From assembly GCA_015680685.1 (NCBI GenBank), contig MNCI01029688.1, positions 68,774 through 121,858 of the forward strand: a stretch of 53,085 bases of DNA, in the 5' to 3' direction. Source of the DNA: Gnetum montanum (Eukaryota > Streptophyta > Gnetopsida > Gnetales > Gnetaceae). Position 1 is the first letter of the stretch, and the number at the start of each line of letters is the position of its first letter. Both the position numbers and the translations under genes were made by a program. The notes under the pieces are model-generated. The model had not been told where the DNA came from. It made no database searches and was given only the letters and a program-made list of their open reading frames with translations. This document shows, piece after piece, positions 11,407 to 22,596 of this stretch.

Positions 11407-11419
11407 AGTTGTGGGGGTA
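11407..11419 (+). other. Polypurine tract, element A2
   Basis: AGTTGTGGGGGTA sits directly before the 3' LTR start TGATGAG and matches the tract at 3315. Confidence 0.7.
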
Positions 11420-12276
11420 TGATGAGTCATGGTCTATCAGGCCCAATTATTGGAGCCCTATTATTGGAGCCCTGATACAAGATACATGGTTTGTTAGGCC
11501 CAGGTATCGGGGTTGTGATATCGCGTATGCGATATCACCCTGCATGCAATACTGCATACTCGATATCATGGTTCCAGTGTGAGCCTATAAATAAAAGGCA
11601 TCACACTTGGTTTTGGGCATTAGTATTTAGATTTTATTGTAAATTTTTAATTTTAGATTCTTCTCAACTCTTTCCTCCCAGTACATGCCCATAGTGTGGT
11701 GATTGTAATTGTACGACATCCTTATTCGAGTGTGACGTACTTGGACACACACATGATCGACAATAAAGATCGAGATTACTTCATCATTGCAACATCCACT
11801 TAGCTTAATTAATTATTTAATTATTATTTACTGCTTTCATAGTTAATATCTCTCTACCCTTATCTCCTAGTAACACGGAATGAGTACGACTTAATCACGA
11901 GCATTCAAGTGTGACTACTTGGTAACCCAGTAGTGTACTTAGGCCATGTGCTTGGTAATCTTAGTGGTAGTCATGCACAAGGTCCAAAATGTGTACAGAT
12001 GATTAAGGAATGGATGTTCATTGCACTTAGGCTAACTAGATTCTCTCTTACTCTCTCTCTCCTAGCTTAGTTAATATTATTTACCATAATACACCTCACT
12101 CTAGACTAAACCATATGCGGAAAAGCTAATACTAGTTTAGGTGGGAAGACAACGAACTATGACCTATGAGTAACTGTCTAGATACCACAACTAGTCTATC
12201 TACAGACTTTGACCGGATCATGCGTGAAACGCTCATATTTGTATGGTTGAGTGTAGGGGTACCTCGCCACTCATCA
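11420..12276 (+). repeat. 3' LTR of element A2
   Basis: 857 bp from TGATGAG to CTCATCA. U3 carries GATATC-centred palindromes (about 11517-11575); a TATAAATA box lies at 11586-11593. It is clearly homologous along its length to 3329-8836 (without V) and 48203-49077, but more diverged in U3, where GGCCC/GAGCCC direct repeats replace part of the palindrome block. Confidence 0.8.
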
Positions 12277-12374
12277 TTAGTGATATTAACCACCTGAATG
12301 ATGGTGTAGTGCTTATTTATCAAGTTGAAAAGCTTAGATGAAATCACTCGAAATGGGGTTAGGATTTCACTCAT
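12277..12374 (-). pseudogene. LINE-type RT fragment, upstream half (L1)
   Basis: The minus strand reads ...NKHYTIIQVVNITN up to the LTR boundary. Joined to the segment ending at 48202 it continues in frame into FKFHFQG and a SKYLG block, as in the C-terminal part of non-LTR retrotransposon RTs. The two halves abut LTR ends carrying the same TTAG flank, so they look like the two sides of one insertion target. Family assignment is by pattern only, and the fragment is short. Confidence 0.4.
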
Positions 12375-13111
12375 TTATGGATGCTCTTGAAATCTACTTG
12401 GAGGGATTATCATCAAGCCTCTAGGTAACAACCCTTTATTAGACAAATCACTTAAATCTAAGATAATAATGAGGTCTTAGCTTAGTTGAAAGGCTATTAA
12501 TTTGGAATGTCCAAGTTGTGCATTTGATTCTAAGGGGTAATATTGATTTATAAAGTTATATTTAAGTTCTACAAAAGTTTCTTGTTGGCTATTTTTCTAG
12601 GAGGTAGATGTAGCAATTGATTTCTAATTTTGATAAATCCATCCTCATCTCTTCACATCAAAGAAAAAAAAAAGAGTTTTGAGTAGCATTTACAAAATTA
12701 AAGTTTTCTTACATCTAAATATTGGTAGGATCTATTGGATAGATATTACATTTTTATGAAAAATAAAGATAGATTCTACAAATTAACCAAGACCAATGGG
12801 AGCAGCAAAAACAAGTTATACAAATTTTTTTACAGTAAAATTATAACATTGTCTCAAATGGATAGTCATAACATAAAAAAGAAATACATGTAACTCATCT
12901 TCAAGGTCTCTTGACCTAAACAACATACAAATGCACTCTTATTAGAGAACTTGAATAAATCTTTCACTTTTAATTCTAAGAGGATATGAACTTAAGGGAA
13001 TCTTGTTGATAGCATTCCAATACTTGATTGGAATAGTAGTTTAGAGATAGTAAGATTCTACATCAAGTTTATTAGATATAATATGATGTAAAGACTTTTT
13101 TTCTTATCTTC
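12375..13111. other. No gene seen; AT-rich flank between LINE fragment and element B
   Basis: About 740 bp with only short open frames and a poly(A)-like purine run at 12661-12675. It may be more of the LINE or its target, but I cannot support that. The last five bases, TCTTC, are the left TSD copy of element B. Confidence 0.4.
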
Positions 13112-14001
13112 TAATGAGCAGCAAGTATACCTTATGCCCAACCATATGAATTATAGGCTTTCACACGTAATCTGGTCGAATTTTACAAACCTTAAGTTCC
13201 CACATACATTGGTTCCAAGGCATGAAATCTAATCATGATGATCATTGTCTTCCCAACTATACTTGTGGAGCTTAGTTGTATGCTTAAGTGTAATTGAGGC
13301 ACATGATTTTTATTATTTTATATTTTATTTACCTATGATTAATAACAAGTTGAAACTTAATTTATAAACCAATTTAACTAATTTGATTGCTAATTAATAA
13401 CTAATTATTCTAACATAAGTATTAGGTCCCACTTTCTGTACACATCCTGAATGCATAAAACATTGCTGGGTTACAATGTGTTAAGCATTACTAGGATTAC
13501 CAAGTGTTGTATATTATGCTCGAAGTGGTTGTATTTATGTGTTTAATCTATTAAGCTTAATTAACTAATCAATTAAAGTCTAGCTTATCTTAATTAATTT
13601 CATAATTAACAAAAATAATAAATGTAGAAATAAATCATTAATCTATTCCAAGTGCTGCAAGGTTTGATCAAAAGGCTTGTCTTTATTGGCATTCACATTG
13701 CTATGCTCAAGTACATTAGTGCTCAAATAAAGATCCATACACTTTTTGACTCTTGCTATGGGCACTTAGAAAAATATTCTAACTCTTAAATGACAAAACA
13801 ACAAGAGCTCCGCTACAACAATGACAAGATATGCCATAAACATGGTAGGTGAACATGTATTTATAGGTGAAAAGAGACACTATGTTGAAGGGGCCACATC
13901 AATGCATCAAATCATGTGTTAACAAGGGCTAGTGGATGAGGCCTAGTCAACAGGGCCTAGCTGACAAGGCCCAATTGACACAACCAATCCATGATTCATG
14001 A
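13112..14001 (-). repeat. 3' LTR of element B
   Basis: 890 bp, read on the minus strand from TCATGAATCATGG to CTCATTA; the 5' LTR has TGATGAATCATGG and CTCATCA at these ends. The minus-strand TATA box TATAAATA lies at 13858-13865, with four GTTGACTAGGCC-type repeats just upstream (about 13917-13978). The outer flank is TCTTC. Confidence 0.85.
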
Positions 14002-14020
14002 TACTCCCATAACTGAATGA
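14002..14020 (-). other. Polypurine tract, element B
   Basis: The minus strand reads ...CATTCAGTTATGGGAGTA directly before the LTR start, parallel to the tracts of A1 and A2. Confidence 0.65.
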
Positions 14021-17000
14021 AAACGCATCCTTGAGTTCTTTAAAAAATTGGAAAGGTATGGGATTATTGACTAATGACAGACATACTACAACACAAACAC
14101 ACAAAAACAAACACTAAGTGTCCAAGTGTACTGATATATAATCATTACAAAATTTTATGGTGCTTAGGACTACAAAATTGAATATCATTAAAAAATTTGA
14201 CAAACACATTCTCCTTTGTAGGCATGAAGACAATGGAGAAGTTTAAATGGTCCTAGGTGGTGGAGGCTCATGAAATTTTGAGGGACCTTCTTCTAGTTCA
14301 GGTGAACTCGGTGATTGAGGCTATTATGGCTATCCTGCTACTGTTACAACTTCTGGTGGAAGATGGAAAGCATCCAATAATGCTTTCATCTTCTCCTCCA
14401 TTCTCTTGGGATTGTGCATAGTCCATGCAACTTCGCAAATGTGGGCTAGAATGGGCACATCCCAAGGACAAGGCATTGTTGGAAACAACTCCATGACATT
14501 GAAAAACTAGGTAGTAAATTGTTTGTGTTTGATGTCAAATGTCCTGATTACATCTTGCAATTCCTAGTAGTCATTCATTCTTCTAGCTAGGTTCTTAGTA
14601 GTTGATCTTTGATTGGTGAATCTTTCCTTAAGAACTTCAAGTTCAGCATTTGCAGTCTCAAGCTTCTGCTTGGTATCCTTATGATGCTTGAACTCTACCT
14701 TGTACACCAAGTACAAGCTATCCACTTGCTTTGCTAACTTTGACTGTGGTCATATGATGATTGGCATCACCAAGTTTACGTATTAGAGAAAAATGAGCTC
14801 CATGTACTTAGTCATCTCTTCTATCTGCAACTCCATGCAAATCTCTACTTTGTTGTAGGCATCTATCTCATCAATGATAGGTTGCAACACCTCTTTTGCT
14901 TGCTGGAGTTGCTAGAGAACCTCATTGACTTTTGCCTTAACCATTTGGATGTGTTTTTCATTACTTCCTTCTGTAGGCCAACTTGATTTATGTGGTGATA
15001 TTTGACTCTCTCAAATTTGAGAGCCTCATTCTTCTAAGAGGTAATTTCAATTGCATATTTTTGGTGTAAGGCATGAACTTCCTCCATGGAGAGATTTCTA
15101 TTCTCCACTACCAATCGCCTAAGCTCAGTGTTTACCTTAGCTAGTTACTCCTATTGTTGATGGATAAATTCTTGCATTTTTTTTCTGTGCATCAACATTT
15201 TGTAGGTAATGATTTTCTATGGTCAGTAGCTCATTATCTTGGCACGTTTGGACCAAGTCCTTTTGAATTGAATATGTTTTAGCCTTGACAATAGACTAGT
15301 CAAAGACAACTATCACCATCCTTGCCTCAACCTATTTAAGTCTATCTTGAAGTTGTTGAAAAGCTTCATCTCTTGTTAGTGCAAGGTTGAAGAGCATAGG
15401 ATTAGTAAGATAGGCTCTTAATCTAGCAACCTCTATAGCCAAGCGTTGGTTATGTGCTTAAGCCATTTTGAGTTTCCCTTCCAGAATGATGCACTTGTCC
15501 TTTCCTTCAAGTATCTCCAACTAGGTTGTGGTGATATTATCCGAAAAATTAAAGATATTTGGAATCTATTGCCAAATTTCCACCAGTTAGTCCAGCAACT
15601 CTTCATGCTAGGATACACTTAGTCTTCTACAAATAGTTCCTATAAATGTTTGTACATCTTTGATTGTAGAAACATTTGGTACGAGTACTACAAGTGCATT
15701 CAAAGCTTCAACGATTATGTTAGCCACCACTTTTTCTATTGTTTCTTACCCTTGGTGCTACATCACCAAGACATTTTCCCCTTTGCCCTCCTCTAAGATC
15801 ACTAAAAAGATAACAACATTCCTAGAGATTTCTAGGAATTGCTATTATTGTGAGAGAGACATCACCTCTCGGGTACTAGAATTTGACCTCACAAGTAGTT
15901 GTGTTCTTTGGGTTGAGAATATTGGCCCAGCTCTCTTGATCTGGATTATCATTTGAGCCACTTCATTGAGGTGACTCATTACAGGATAGTACACAAATGG
16001 GTCCCCACCCTTGGTTTCTGCTTGCTACTCTCGCTCACTCAAGAGATGTTCTCAGATTTTGCATAAGCACTCAATGGTTGCACGGGCCTTTGGCATTATT
16101 TCTTTAGTGGGTGGTGTAGGTGGTGGTAGCTACTCCTCTTTTTCTGATATGGTAGGAGTCATATCTTTCATCATTTCAGACCAAGAGGCAATGGAAGTAT
16201 GCTGGATTTTATTCTTGGCATAGTGGACTATCCTTGCCCTTTTGCAAAGTTTTCTAATTAAGCATGGAAATGGTAGGGTTTTCCTTCCATGTTCATTCTC
16301 CTTGAAACACTTCTCTATCTTTAGATAGATTAGTTGTGGAAGGTTAAATAGGACTTTTCCACTTAGAGCGGCATAGGCATGGGTGGAGAAGGCTATCACC
16401 TTGTTGGGCCTTACTATTGAATTAAGGTGGTAGGACACTATCTTGAAGTATGCTCATTCTACTAGTGTGAGCACACTAAACTCCTTATGGTTAATCCTAT
16501 AACACCACTAGGTCCACTCCCTTTTGGCCTTAGGGTTTTCTTACATTGATATTTTTGCCAAATGAGTGCTAGAATTAGGTAGACCAAGAGCCTACACAAT
16601 TTCTTTTGCTGAGTAGGACACCTAGATGTCCTTGATTCTCATAGTGGCTCCTACCTTTCTGCTATATTAGAAGAGATATGTCTCCCCCATGTACCACTCC
16701 CCACTAGTGGTGATGATTGACGACATGGGAGAACTTTGCAATTGTATCTTAACTTGTGGTGGAGCATGTTTTAAGAATGGTCCAAAGTTTAGTTCTTGGA
16801 GAACTAAGCATTGGACATCATGAGGCTTGATCGTATCTAGGTAGGCTTGTGTCAATGTAACCTCAAGTCTTGGTATGGGCCTTGATGCCTTTCCTCTTTG
16901 GGATTGTTCAGTTGCAACCTCATCTTTGGGAATCTATCAAACAGATTCCACTTCAAGCTTCTCTCAAAGAGGTCTTGTTGCGTGAGTGTCTACTGCTTAC

Positions 17001-19190
17001 TCTTGGGCTTATTCTTCTTGGCCTCTTCTAGTTCTAGGTCATTTGTCCTTTGGCTATGATGGTCCTCCTTCCTATGGCCATTTTGGTCTAGGTGCCATCT
17101 ATAATCACAACATGATCAAGGATTAGCACTTAATGTGTAACTTGAAACATTGGGAATACCTTATCTCTTAGGGTAGTTACACTTGGCTAAGTTGTGATCA
17201 TGGCTTGGTTGATTATTTTAACATTATTTTATTATTATATTAATATTAATAATTAATTTTAGATTTATCAAAGTTTGTTGGAAAGGTTAAACTCTCAAAA
17301 ATTGATGGTTTAATGTTATTCTATTCATTAACCCAAGTTAGAAAATTTTTGAAAATTTTTTGTTGGAAACCTCAAGGTTTGTGATCCCCACAGCTAAGAT
17401 CTTACCTTTGGTAGCTACAGGATTGAAGAACGAAGTCATTTGAACAAATGATATGAAAGTTATGGGCTATGGAAGGTTTTGGGCTCTAAAAATTACAAAA
17501 AGTCCCTTCTTGTTTTGAAGAAAATGACAAAAAATTTCAAAGTGTTGGGTGGTATTTATAGAATATTTGGGTTGCATTGATGGGGCCTAATCAATGAGGC
17601 TGAGTTGATGTAGTCGTTGGTCACCGTTGACCTTGTCAAAAGTAATGAAAAATAAGGAGTTTTGGGGTGAAATTTGGATCAAATGGAAGCCCAAAAAGCC
17701 AAGAATATGATGAAATCATTAGAAGAGGATTTTGATATTTGGAAAATTGAGGAATGAGTAAAGAACATGATTTGATGAAGAAGAATGCCTTAAGGAGCAC
17801 ACAGTTGAATGCACAATGGGGTGCACAAAAGATTTTGATTATAACAATGTCTAAGGGTAAAGAACTTGACTACCCAAAACATGAGATATGCAAGTGAGTC
17901 CTTCCCATAGTGGCACATGCGCTTTTTGCCCTTACATATCCTCAACTAAGGAGTTCATGGGTCCCATAGTTGATTAATGGCTACAAAAAGTTAATGATGA
18001 AACCTGGAGAACCTATTTAGGAATTTCAACACATCAAACTAAGACATTACACAAAAACATGAAAATTAGTAGTGAGGTAAGTTATGGAGAGCATTGATGG
18101 ATGAGAGAGAGGATGGAATGGCTGTCCCAATCATGGTCACATGAAGTCCCTTGTGAGAATCATGGTTAAATGACCCAATAAAATCCACCCTTAGTCCAGA
18201 CCAAAACTAACCACTTTCAATGACTTTGTATTGCCACTCTAGGACCAGTTTACCCCCTCGAGACACAACAATGCTCCCATGGACAACCACCATTCCTTAT
18301 TTGAGAAGAAAAGAGAAGCAAGAAGTGAGAAAGGACCTTAGTTAAAGGGGGCCTTTAGGGATGTGTAACATGTCTTTTTAGTCCCATAACTAGTGCTTGT
18401 ATCCCATTTATTTTGTCTAAGGTTTGTGCTTTGAATTTTCATCATTTTGCATTTTTTCTTCTTCTCCTTTTTTTGTTCTTTTTGGATGGGAACCATATCA
18501 TGCAAATACTTATTCAACTTCCTATTATTGGTCAACATAGAATGGTAAGAAATCCATGAAAAACACATATGCACTCAAGATGGAAGAGAGGTATAAAGAG
18601 TATTGAATCCCCTTGATGCCACATCCTTTTCCAACCTTTGAGTCTTTCCCAAGCTTAGAGACTGCCAAGGTCACAAGTTTGTTAAGGTTTTATTAATGAA
18701 AAAGGGACCTAATATTTCCAAAACTAGGAAAACCATAGAGTTTGTGGATGGGTGGATGACGTGGACTCACTGCCTATTTCATGAAAATAGAAACCCATCT
18801 TAGCTATCAGTCATCAAAATTTAAAAATAGAAACTAGACATTAGTAAATAAAAATATTAAGCACAAATCACCATAGCAATAGCTACAACAGCACTATGTC
18901 TTGTTGGCAATAAAGCACTATATTAATAGAAATTTAAAAATCACACTAAAATAAAGTAAAATATATAAGAAAGTGTAAAATATTTGAGAAAGATTCAAAT
19001 GTACTAACAATGATGTAAAATAAAAATTGGAAAATTTAATAAAGTAAAAAAAAAAAAAAAACAAAAAGGTGTAAGATAAAGAAGGCTTAAAATAAAAAGT
19101 TGTAAAAATAACAAAGTGTAAAATAAAAATGTCAAAAACAAAAAAATGAAAAACCGAGGAGCCACTCAATAGACTAGCATGGATGGCCAT
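14021..19190 (-). other. Post-integrase 3' region of element B, with a decayed extra reading frame
   Basis: About 5.2 kb. Near 18560-18800 and next to the LTR it shares blocks with the A/C tails, but it also holds about 3 kb (roughly 14240-17100) missing from A and C. There the minus strand gives broken frames; the best piece, 16438-16130, reads through a segment with PFPCLIRKLCKRARI that resembles the putative plant transposon protein type domain seen in extra ORFs of Athila elements. Downstream pieces (15600-14600) look helical and charged. No intact frame remains. A second, envelope-like or unknown ORF after integrase is a known Athila trait; which of these this is cannot be told. Confidence 0.5.
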
Positions 19191-19259
19191 CTCCTCCATG
19201 ACTAAGTTGAAAGAAGGAGATTCAAAAAATTGAGTATTGTTGTCCATCCATTAAGGTTT

Positions 19260-20633
19260 TTGTTGCACTGGCTTGCTTAGGTTCATGGAAAGGCATCACT
19301 CGTTGGATGTTGACCAACTATTTCTTCTTTGGGCTTTTAGGTTTGTATATGATCATGGCCCTAGAAGGAAAGGTTTCATCAATTATATAAGGCCCCTTCC
19401 ACAATGTTAGAAATTTGGTTTTCTAAGGAACATGTGTGGAATTCCAGTAGAGGACCTTATCTCCAAGTTGAAGTTTGATCCTTTTGATTCTTAGGTCATG
19501 TCATTGTTTGTTGAATGCCTTGTGCACTNCAAGGCCACCAATCAATTTTTGTCTAGCACATTTAGGTTGATCAGTATTTCTTTTTGTGCTAGACTTAGGT
19601 CAAGGTCCAAGTCATAGGTTGTTGAGAGTGTATGGAGCTTGGACTGAATTGGGAGTATTGGAAGTTTTCTATAAACTAGGAAGAGTAGCCTATAGGAAGT
19701 TTCCATGTTAAGCAGTATGCCCAAAGAGCATCGTTTAATTTTATGCTCCATTCTCTCCTATATTTGCTAATAGTTCTCGTTATAATTTTCACGATCTCTC
19801 TATTGGTAACTTCTGCTTAATTATTGGATTGGGGGATGTAAGGTGTTGTTAATTTATGTTCAACCCCAAGCATTGCATAAGCTTGCAGAAAGTAGCACCT
19901 ATAAAATGGATTCCATTATTAGAAATCAATGCATGTGGCACCCAAACCTATTCACAACATTTTGTTATAAAAACCACATAGCAGTGGATAATGTACAGTT
20001 GATGATGGCTATTGCTTCTACCCATTTTGTGCAATAATAAATGATGATGATTATATATGCCTTTCCATTTGACATGGATGTGATGGGACCCATGAAGTCA
20101 ATGTCCCATATGTCAAAGGGTTCCAGTGGTTGAATCCACTATTGAGGATCCAACATTCATGTGGTCATTCCACCATGTTGTTGGTAACGTTTATAGTATT
20201 GAAAAAATTCGTGAGAATCCTTGAAGATTGTAGGCTAATAGTATCCTACCATTAGGATTTTTATGTCTGTGCATCTTCCTACACAGTGGCCTTCACAAGG
20301 GACTTCATGAGCATCCTAGAGAATGCATAGTTGATCAACATTAGGTACACACCAACAAACTAGGCCATCGGTGCATACCTTGTAAAGGTGTTCATTGATT
20401 TCCATGAAGCATTTGACCTAATAAAGAAATTGTTGTTTCTTCCTAAAGTCTAGATCTTGTGGCACCTCCTAAGTAAGAAGATAAGTGAGGATGCCATCAT
20501 ACCATTGTGATTCTATTGGCATTTATTTATTTATTGCTCCAACAAAGGGGAGTTCATCAAGAAATTAGTCAAAGAGTAGGCTCTCCTCCTCTTTGTTATC
20601 CCATTGTAATCGAGAGAGATGGTCAGTGACAAC
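19260..20633 (-). pseudogene. RNase H end and integrase of element B
   Basis: The minus strand starts with a TDHLSRL block that completes the RNase H left at 38416 on the far side of E. The integrase zinc-binding region follows near 20330-20190 (HEVPCEGHC, then YYKRYQQHGG where CxxC is expected, so the second Cys pair is lost). The catalytic core is near 20100-19850, beginning PFDIWDIDFMGPI with the first catalytic Asp. The C-terminal part is readable to about 19260 as a beta-rich LGDKVLYW-type region with stops. Integrase inserts element cDNA in the nucleus. Multiple stops. A single N at 19529 lies in this gene. Confidence 0.75.
20629..20633. other. Target site duplication of element E, left copy
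   Basis: ACAAC, identical to 38416-38420. Element B's RNase H frame continues once E and one TSD copy are removed. Confidence 0.85.
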
Positions 20634-21852
20634 TAAAACACCACAAAAGTTGGAGCTTAGTACTTGCCCAGCACCAAGAAGGACCCTGGGACCCACGAAC
20701 GACGCCGGCTACGTGAGATTTCACACACGCGGCAACCTTGGGGATCATCACACTTGGTTTTTATCAAGTACATTGCGCCAGCGTATACGCCCAGCGTATA
20801 TGCCCAAGTTCACATCTACAGCGTATATGCCATACAGCGTATACGCCTATGCCCAACGTATACGCCTCACTCTACAGCGTATACGCCCAGCACTCCAGCG
20901 TGTACGCCCAGGCACTGCTGATGCATGCGCTCGACGACAAAATCTCTAATGACAGCATAAAGATAACACCAAAGAGCAAGAATTGAAGCAAGTGGCCATC
21001 CTTCAGCATATACGCCCTACATCCGCCCAGCGTATACGCCCAGCCCTCAGCATCTTCACTCACGTTCACGCACCTTTAGCACATCCAGTGTATACGCCCA
21101 GCGTATACGCCGACCTGATACGGCCTATACGCCGACCTGATACGGCCTATACGCCCAGCATATACACCCAACACTTGTAATATTGTACATTTGTAAATTG
21201 TGTGCACCCGGTCAACGCGCCACGTGTCGCCCAACCCGAGTCTAGCATAACAACCGGTATAAAAACCCCCATGTTCCACTTCAGAGAGGGGGGTTTTTGC
21301 AAAAATCCTGGAGCATACCAGAGAACATTTACGCTACACAAAAGAGCTAAAACCCTCTTACGCTGGGAAGCCCTGTACGCTGCAGATACAGTCTCTACGC
21401 TCCTCTTGCCCTACAGACTAGCCGAGTCATCCCTGTGTATGCCGGGGCTTTTCATCCGCCTTGTGTTCCCACACGACTGCGTTAGACCGGTGCACTATAC
21501 TTTGACTCTGTAATACCATTGTTTACATTCGCTGCATAAGTTCTTTTACAGTTTTACGTCAATTTGGCCCACGCTTTATTTATGCCTGTTTATGCTCACG
21601 CTCCGTTTCTATCTGTTTCACGCTGTTGATGCTTAATTCACGCTTGCCACAGTTTACGCATAACCCAGCGTATACCATTTGGCGTACGTGCGGGGAAATC
21701 CTTGTCTGATTCGCGTGCGGACCACCCAAGGTGCTCTGCCTTCATGCATTCCAGCATGCCCTCAGGCGAAGGCAGGGTCTTCTGTACTTGTCCTGCGATC
21801 TCGCGGCCTCTGTTTTCCTTCCAACTGGAGACCGAAAATTTCAGGTGGTACA
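20634..21852 (+). repeat. 5' LTR of element E
   Basis: Starts TAAAACACC where the 3' LTR has TGAAACGCC (the usual TG start mutated), and ends GGTACA. U3 (about 20780-21165) holds many copies of the near-palindrome CAGCGTATACGCC, dispersed over about 400 bp. The TATA box is at 21258-21265. Past the TATA the sequence has a G-run (GAGAGGGGGG) and short TTTACGC-type motifs. The LTR is followed directly by the primer site. Confidence 0.9.
21258..21265 (+). promoter_or_regulatory. TATA box of E 5' LTR
   Basis: TATAAAAA within ACCGGTATAAAAACCCCC, repeated exactly at 37821-37828 in the 3' LTR. It lies about 90 bp after the palindrome block and about 590 bp before the LTR end. Confidence 0.65.
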
Positions 21853-21856
21853 GAAA

Positions 21857-21876
21857 TTAGCGCTAGAAGGAGGGCC
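21857..21876 (+). other. Primer binding site of element E
   Basis: TTAGCGCTAGAAGGAGGGCC begins four bases after the LTR end. GCGCTAGAAGGAGGG-type sites are familiar next to plant Gypsy LTRs; I do not assign the tRNA. The fourth base may be a G-to-A change (TTGG to TTAG). Confidence 0.55.
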
Positions 21877-21899
21877 TTCTAAAACCTTGTCTGCAAATT

Positions 21900-22560
21900 T
21901 CCCAGTGTTTACGCTGTTAAGCATCTACGCCACTAACTGCATGCCGCTCCCTGCTGAAACCCTTCAGTGGTTACGCCGCTTAGCCTAAAACCCGAGTTTG
22001 TAACTGTCCAGCGTCTACGCTATTCAGTATTTATGCCCTCTCGTAAAAATTCCCTCTGAAAACCATACGCTGCCTTGTTTACGCTGAGGTTTGCCTTTAC
22101 GCTGTGCATTGTTTACGCTTCGCATTGTTTACGCCCTATCTTATTTACGCTGAGCTTTGCTTTTATGTTGTGCATTGTTTACGCTATGATTGTTTACGCC
22201 CTGCATTGTTTACTGAGCCTCGTTTACGCTGAACCTTGTTTACGCTGAGTCTAGTTTACACTCCCTTGTTTTTTACGCTTCCCTGTTTTAACGCTGCAAC
22301 TAGTTTACGCGGTGACCTATTTATGCCGAGCTTGTTTTACGCTCCTCACTTTTACGGTGAGCCTTGTCTTACGCTTTCTCGCTTACGTTGCACCCTTTTT
22401 TACGCTGTACCTTTACGCTATACACTGTCTGGCGTATACGCTGAGCCACTTACGCCGTAGACTCGTCTACGCTCAATGCCTACAGTAACGTATACGCTGT
22501 ATACGCTGTCATACATCATCAGCTGAAGCGTATACGCTGTACGTTGTGCGATATGCCAAT
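21900..22560 (+). repeat. TTTACGCTG-repeat leader of element E
   Basis: The untranslated leader between primer site and gag is made of dozens of degenerate TTTACGC(TG) units, irregularly spaced about 12-25 bp apart. Near 22430-22540 it returns to the GTATACGCTG form found in the LTR. No open frame of note. Confidence 0.75.
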
Positions 22561-22596
22561 TTCACTCCAGACTGTCATACCCCTTAACAATTCATC

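Larger units (their letters stand above)
3329..12276 (+). mobile_element. Element A2: degenerate short LTR element sharing its 5' LTR with A1
   Basis: Two LTRs of the TGATGAG...CTCATCA family (3329-8836, virus-interrupted, and 11420-12276) enclose a 2.58-kb internal region. The primer site is at 8837 and a polypurine tract at about 11407. The flanks (GGGTA and TTAGT) do not form a TSD, because the left flank is the internal end of A1. The internal region has only a degraded gag-like, proline-rich stretch and no polymerase or integrase. It is best read as a non-autonomous relative of elements B and C. Confidence 0.7.

Noticed and set aside
18918-19247. A 109-codon minus-strand frame rich in Phe, Ile and Leu as a membrane protein.
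   Set aside because: It starts in the post-integrase junction and reads through low-complexity A/T tracts; hydrophobicity comes from poly(T).
20593-21180. Overlapping open frames in the E LTR rich in AYTP/YAQR peptides.
   Set aside because: They are translations of the CAGCGTATACGCC repeats in several frames; no protein signal beyond the repeat.
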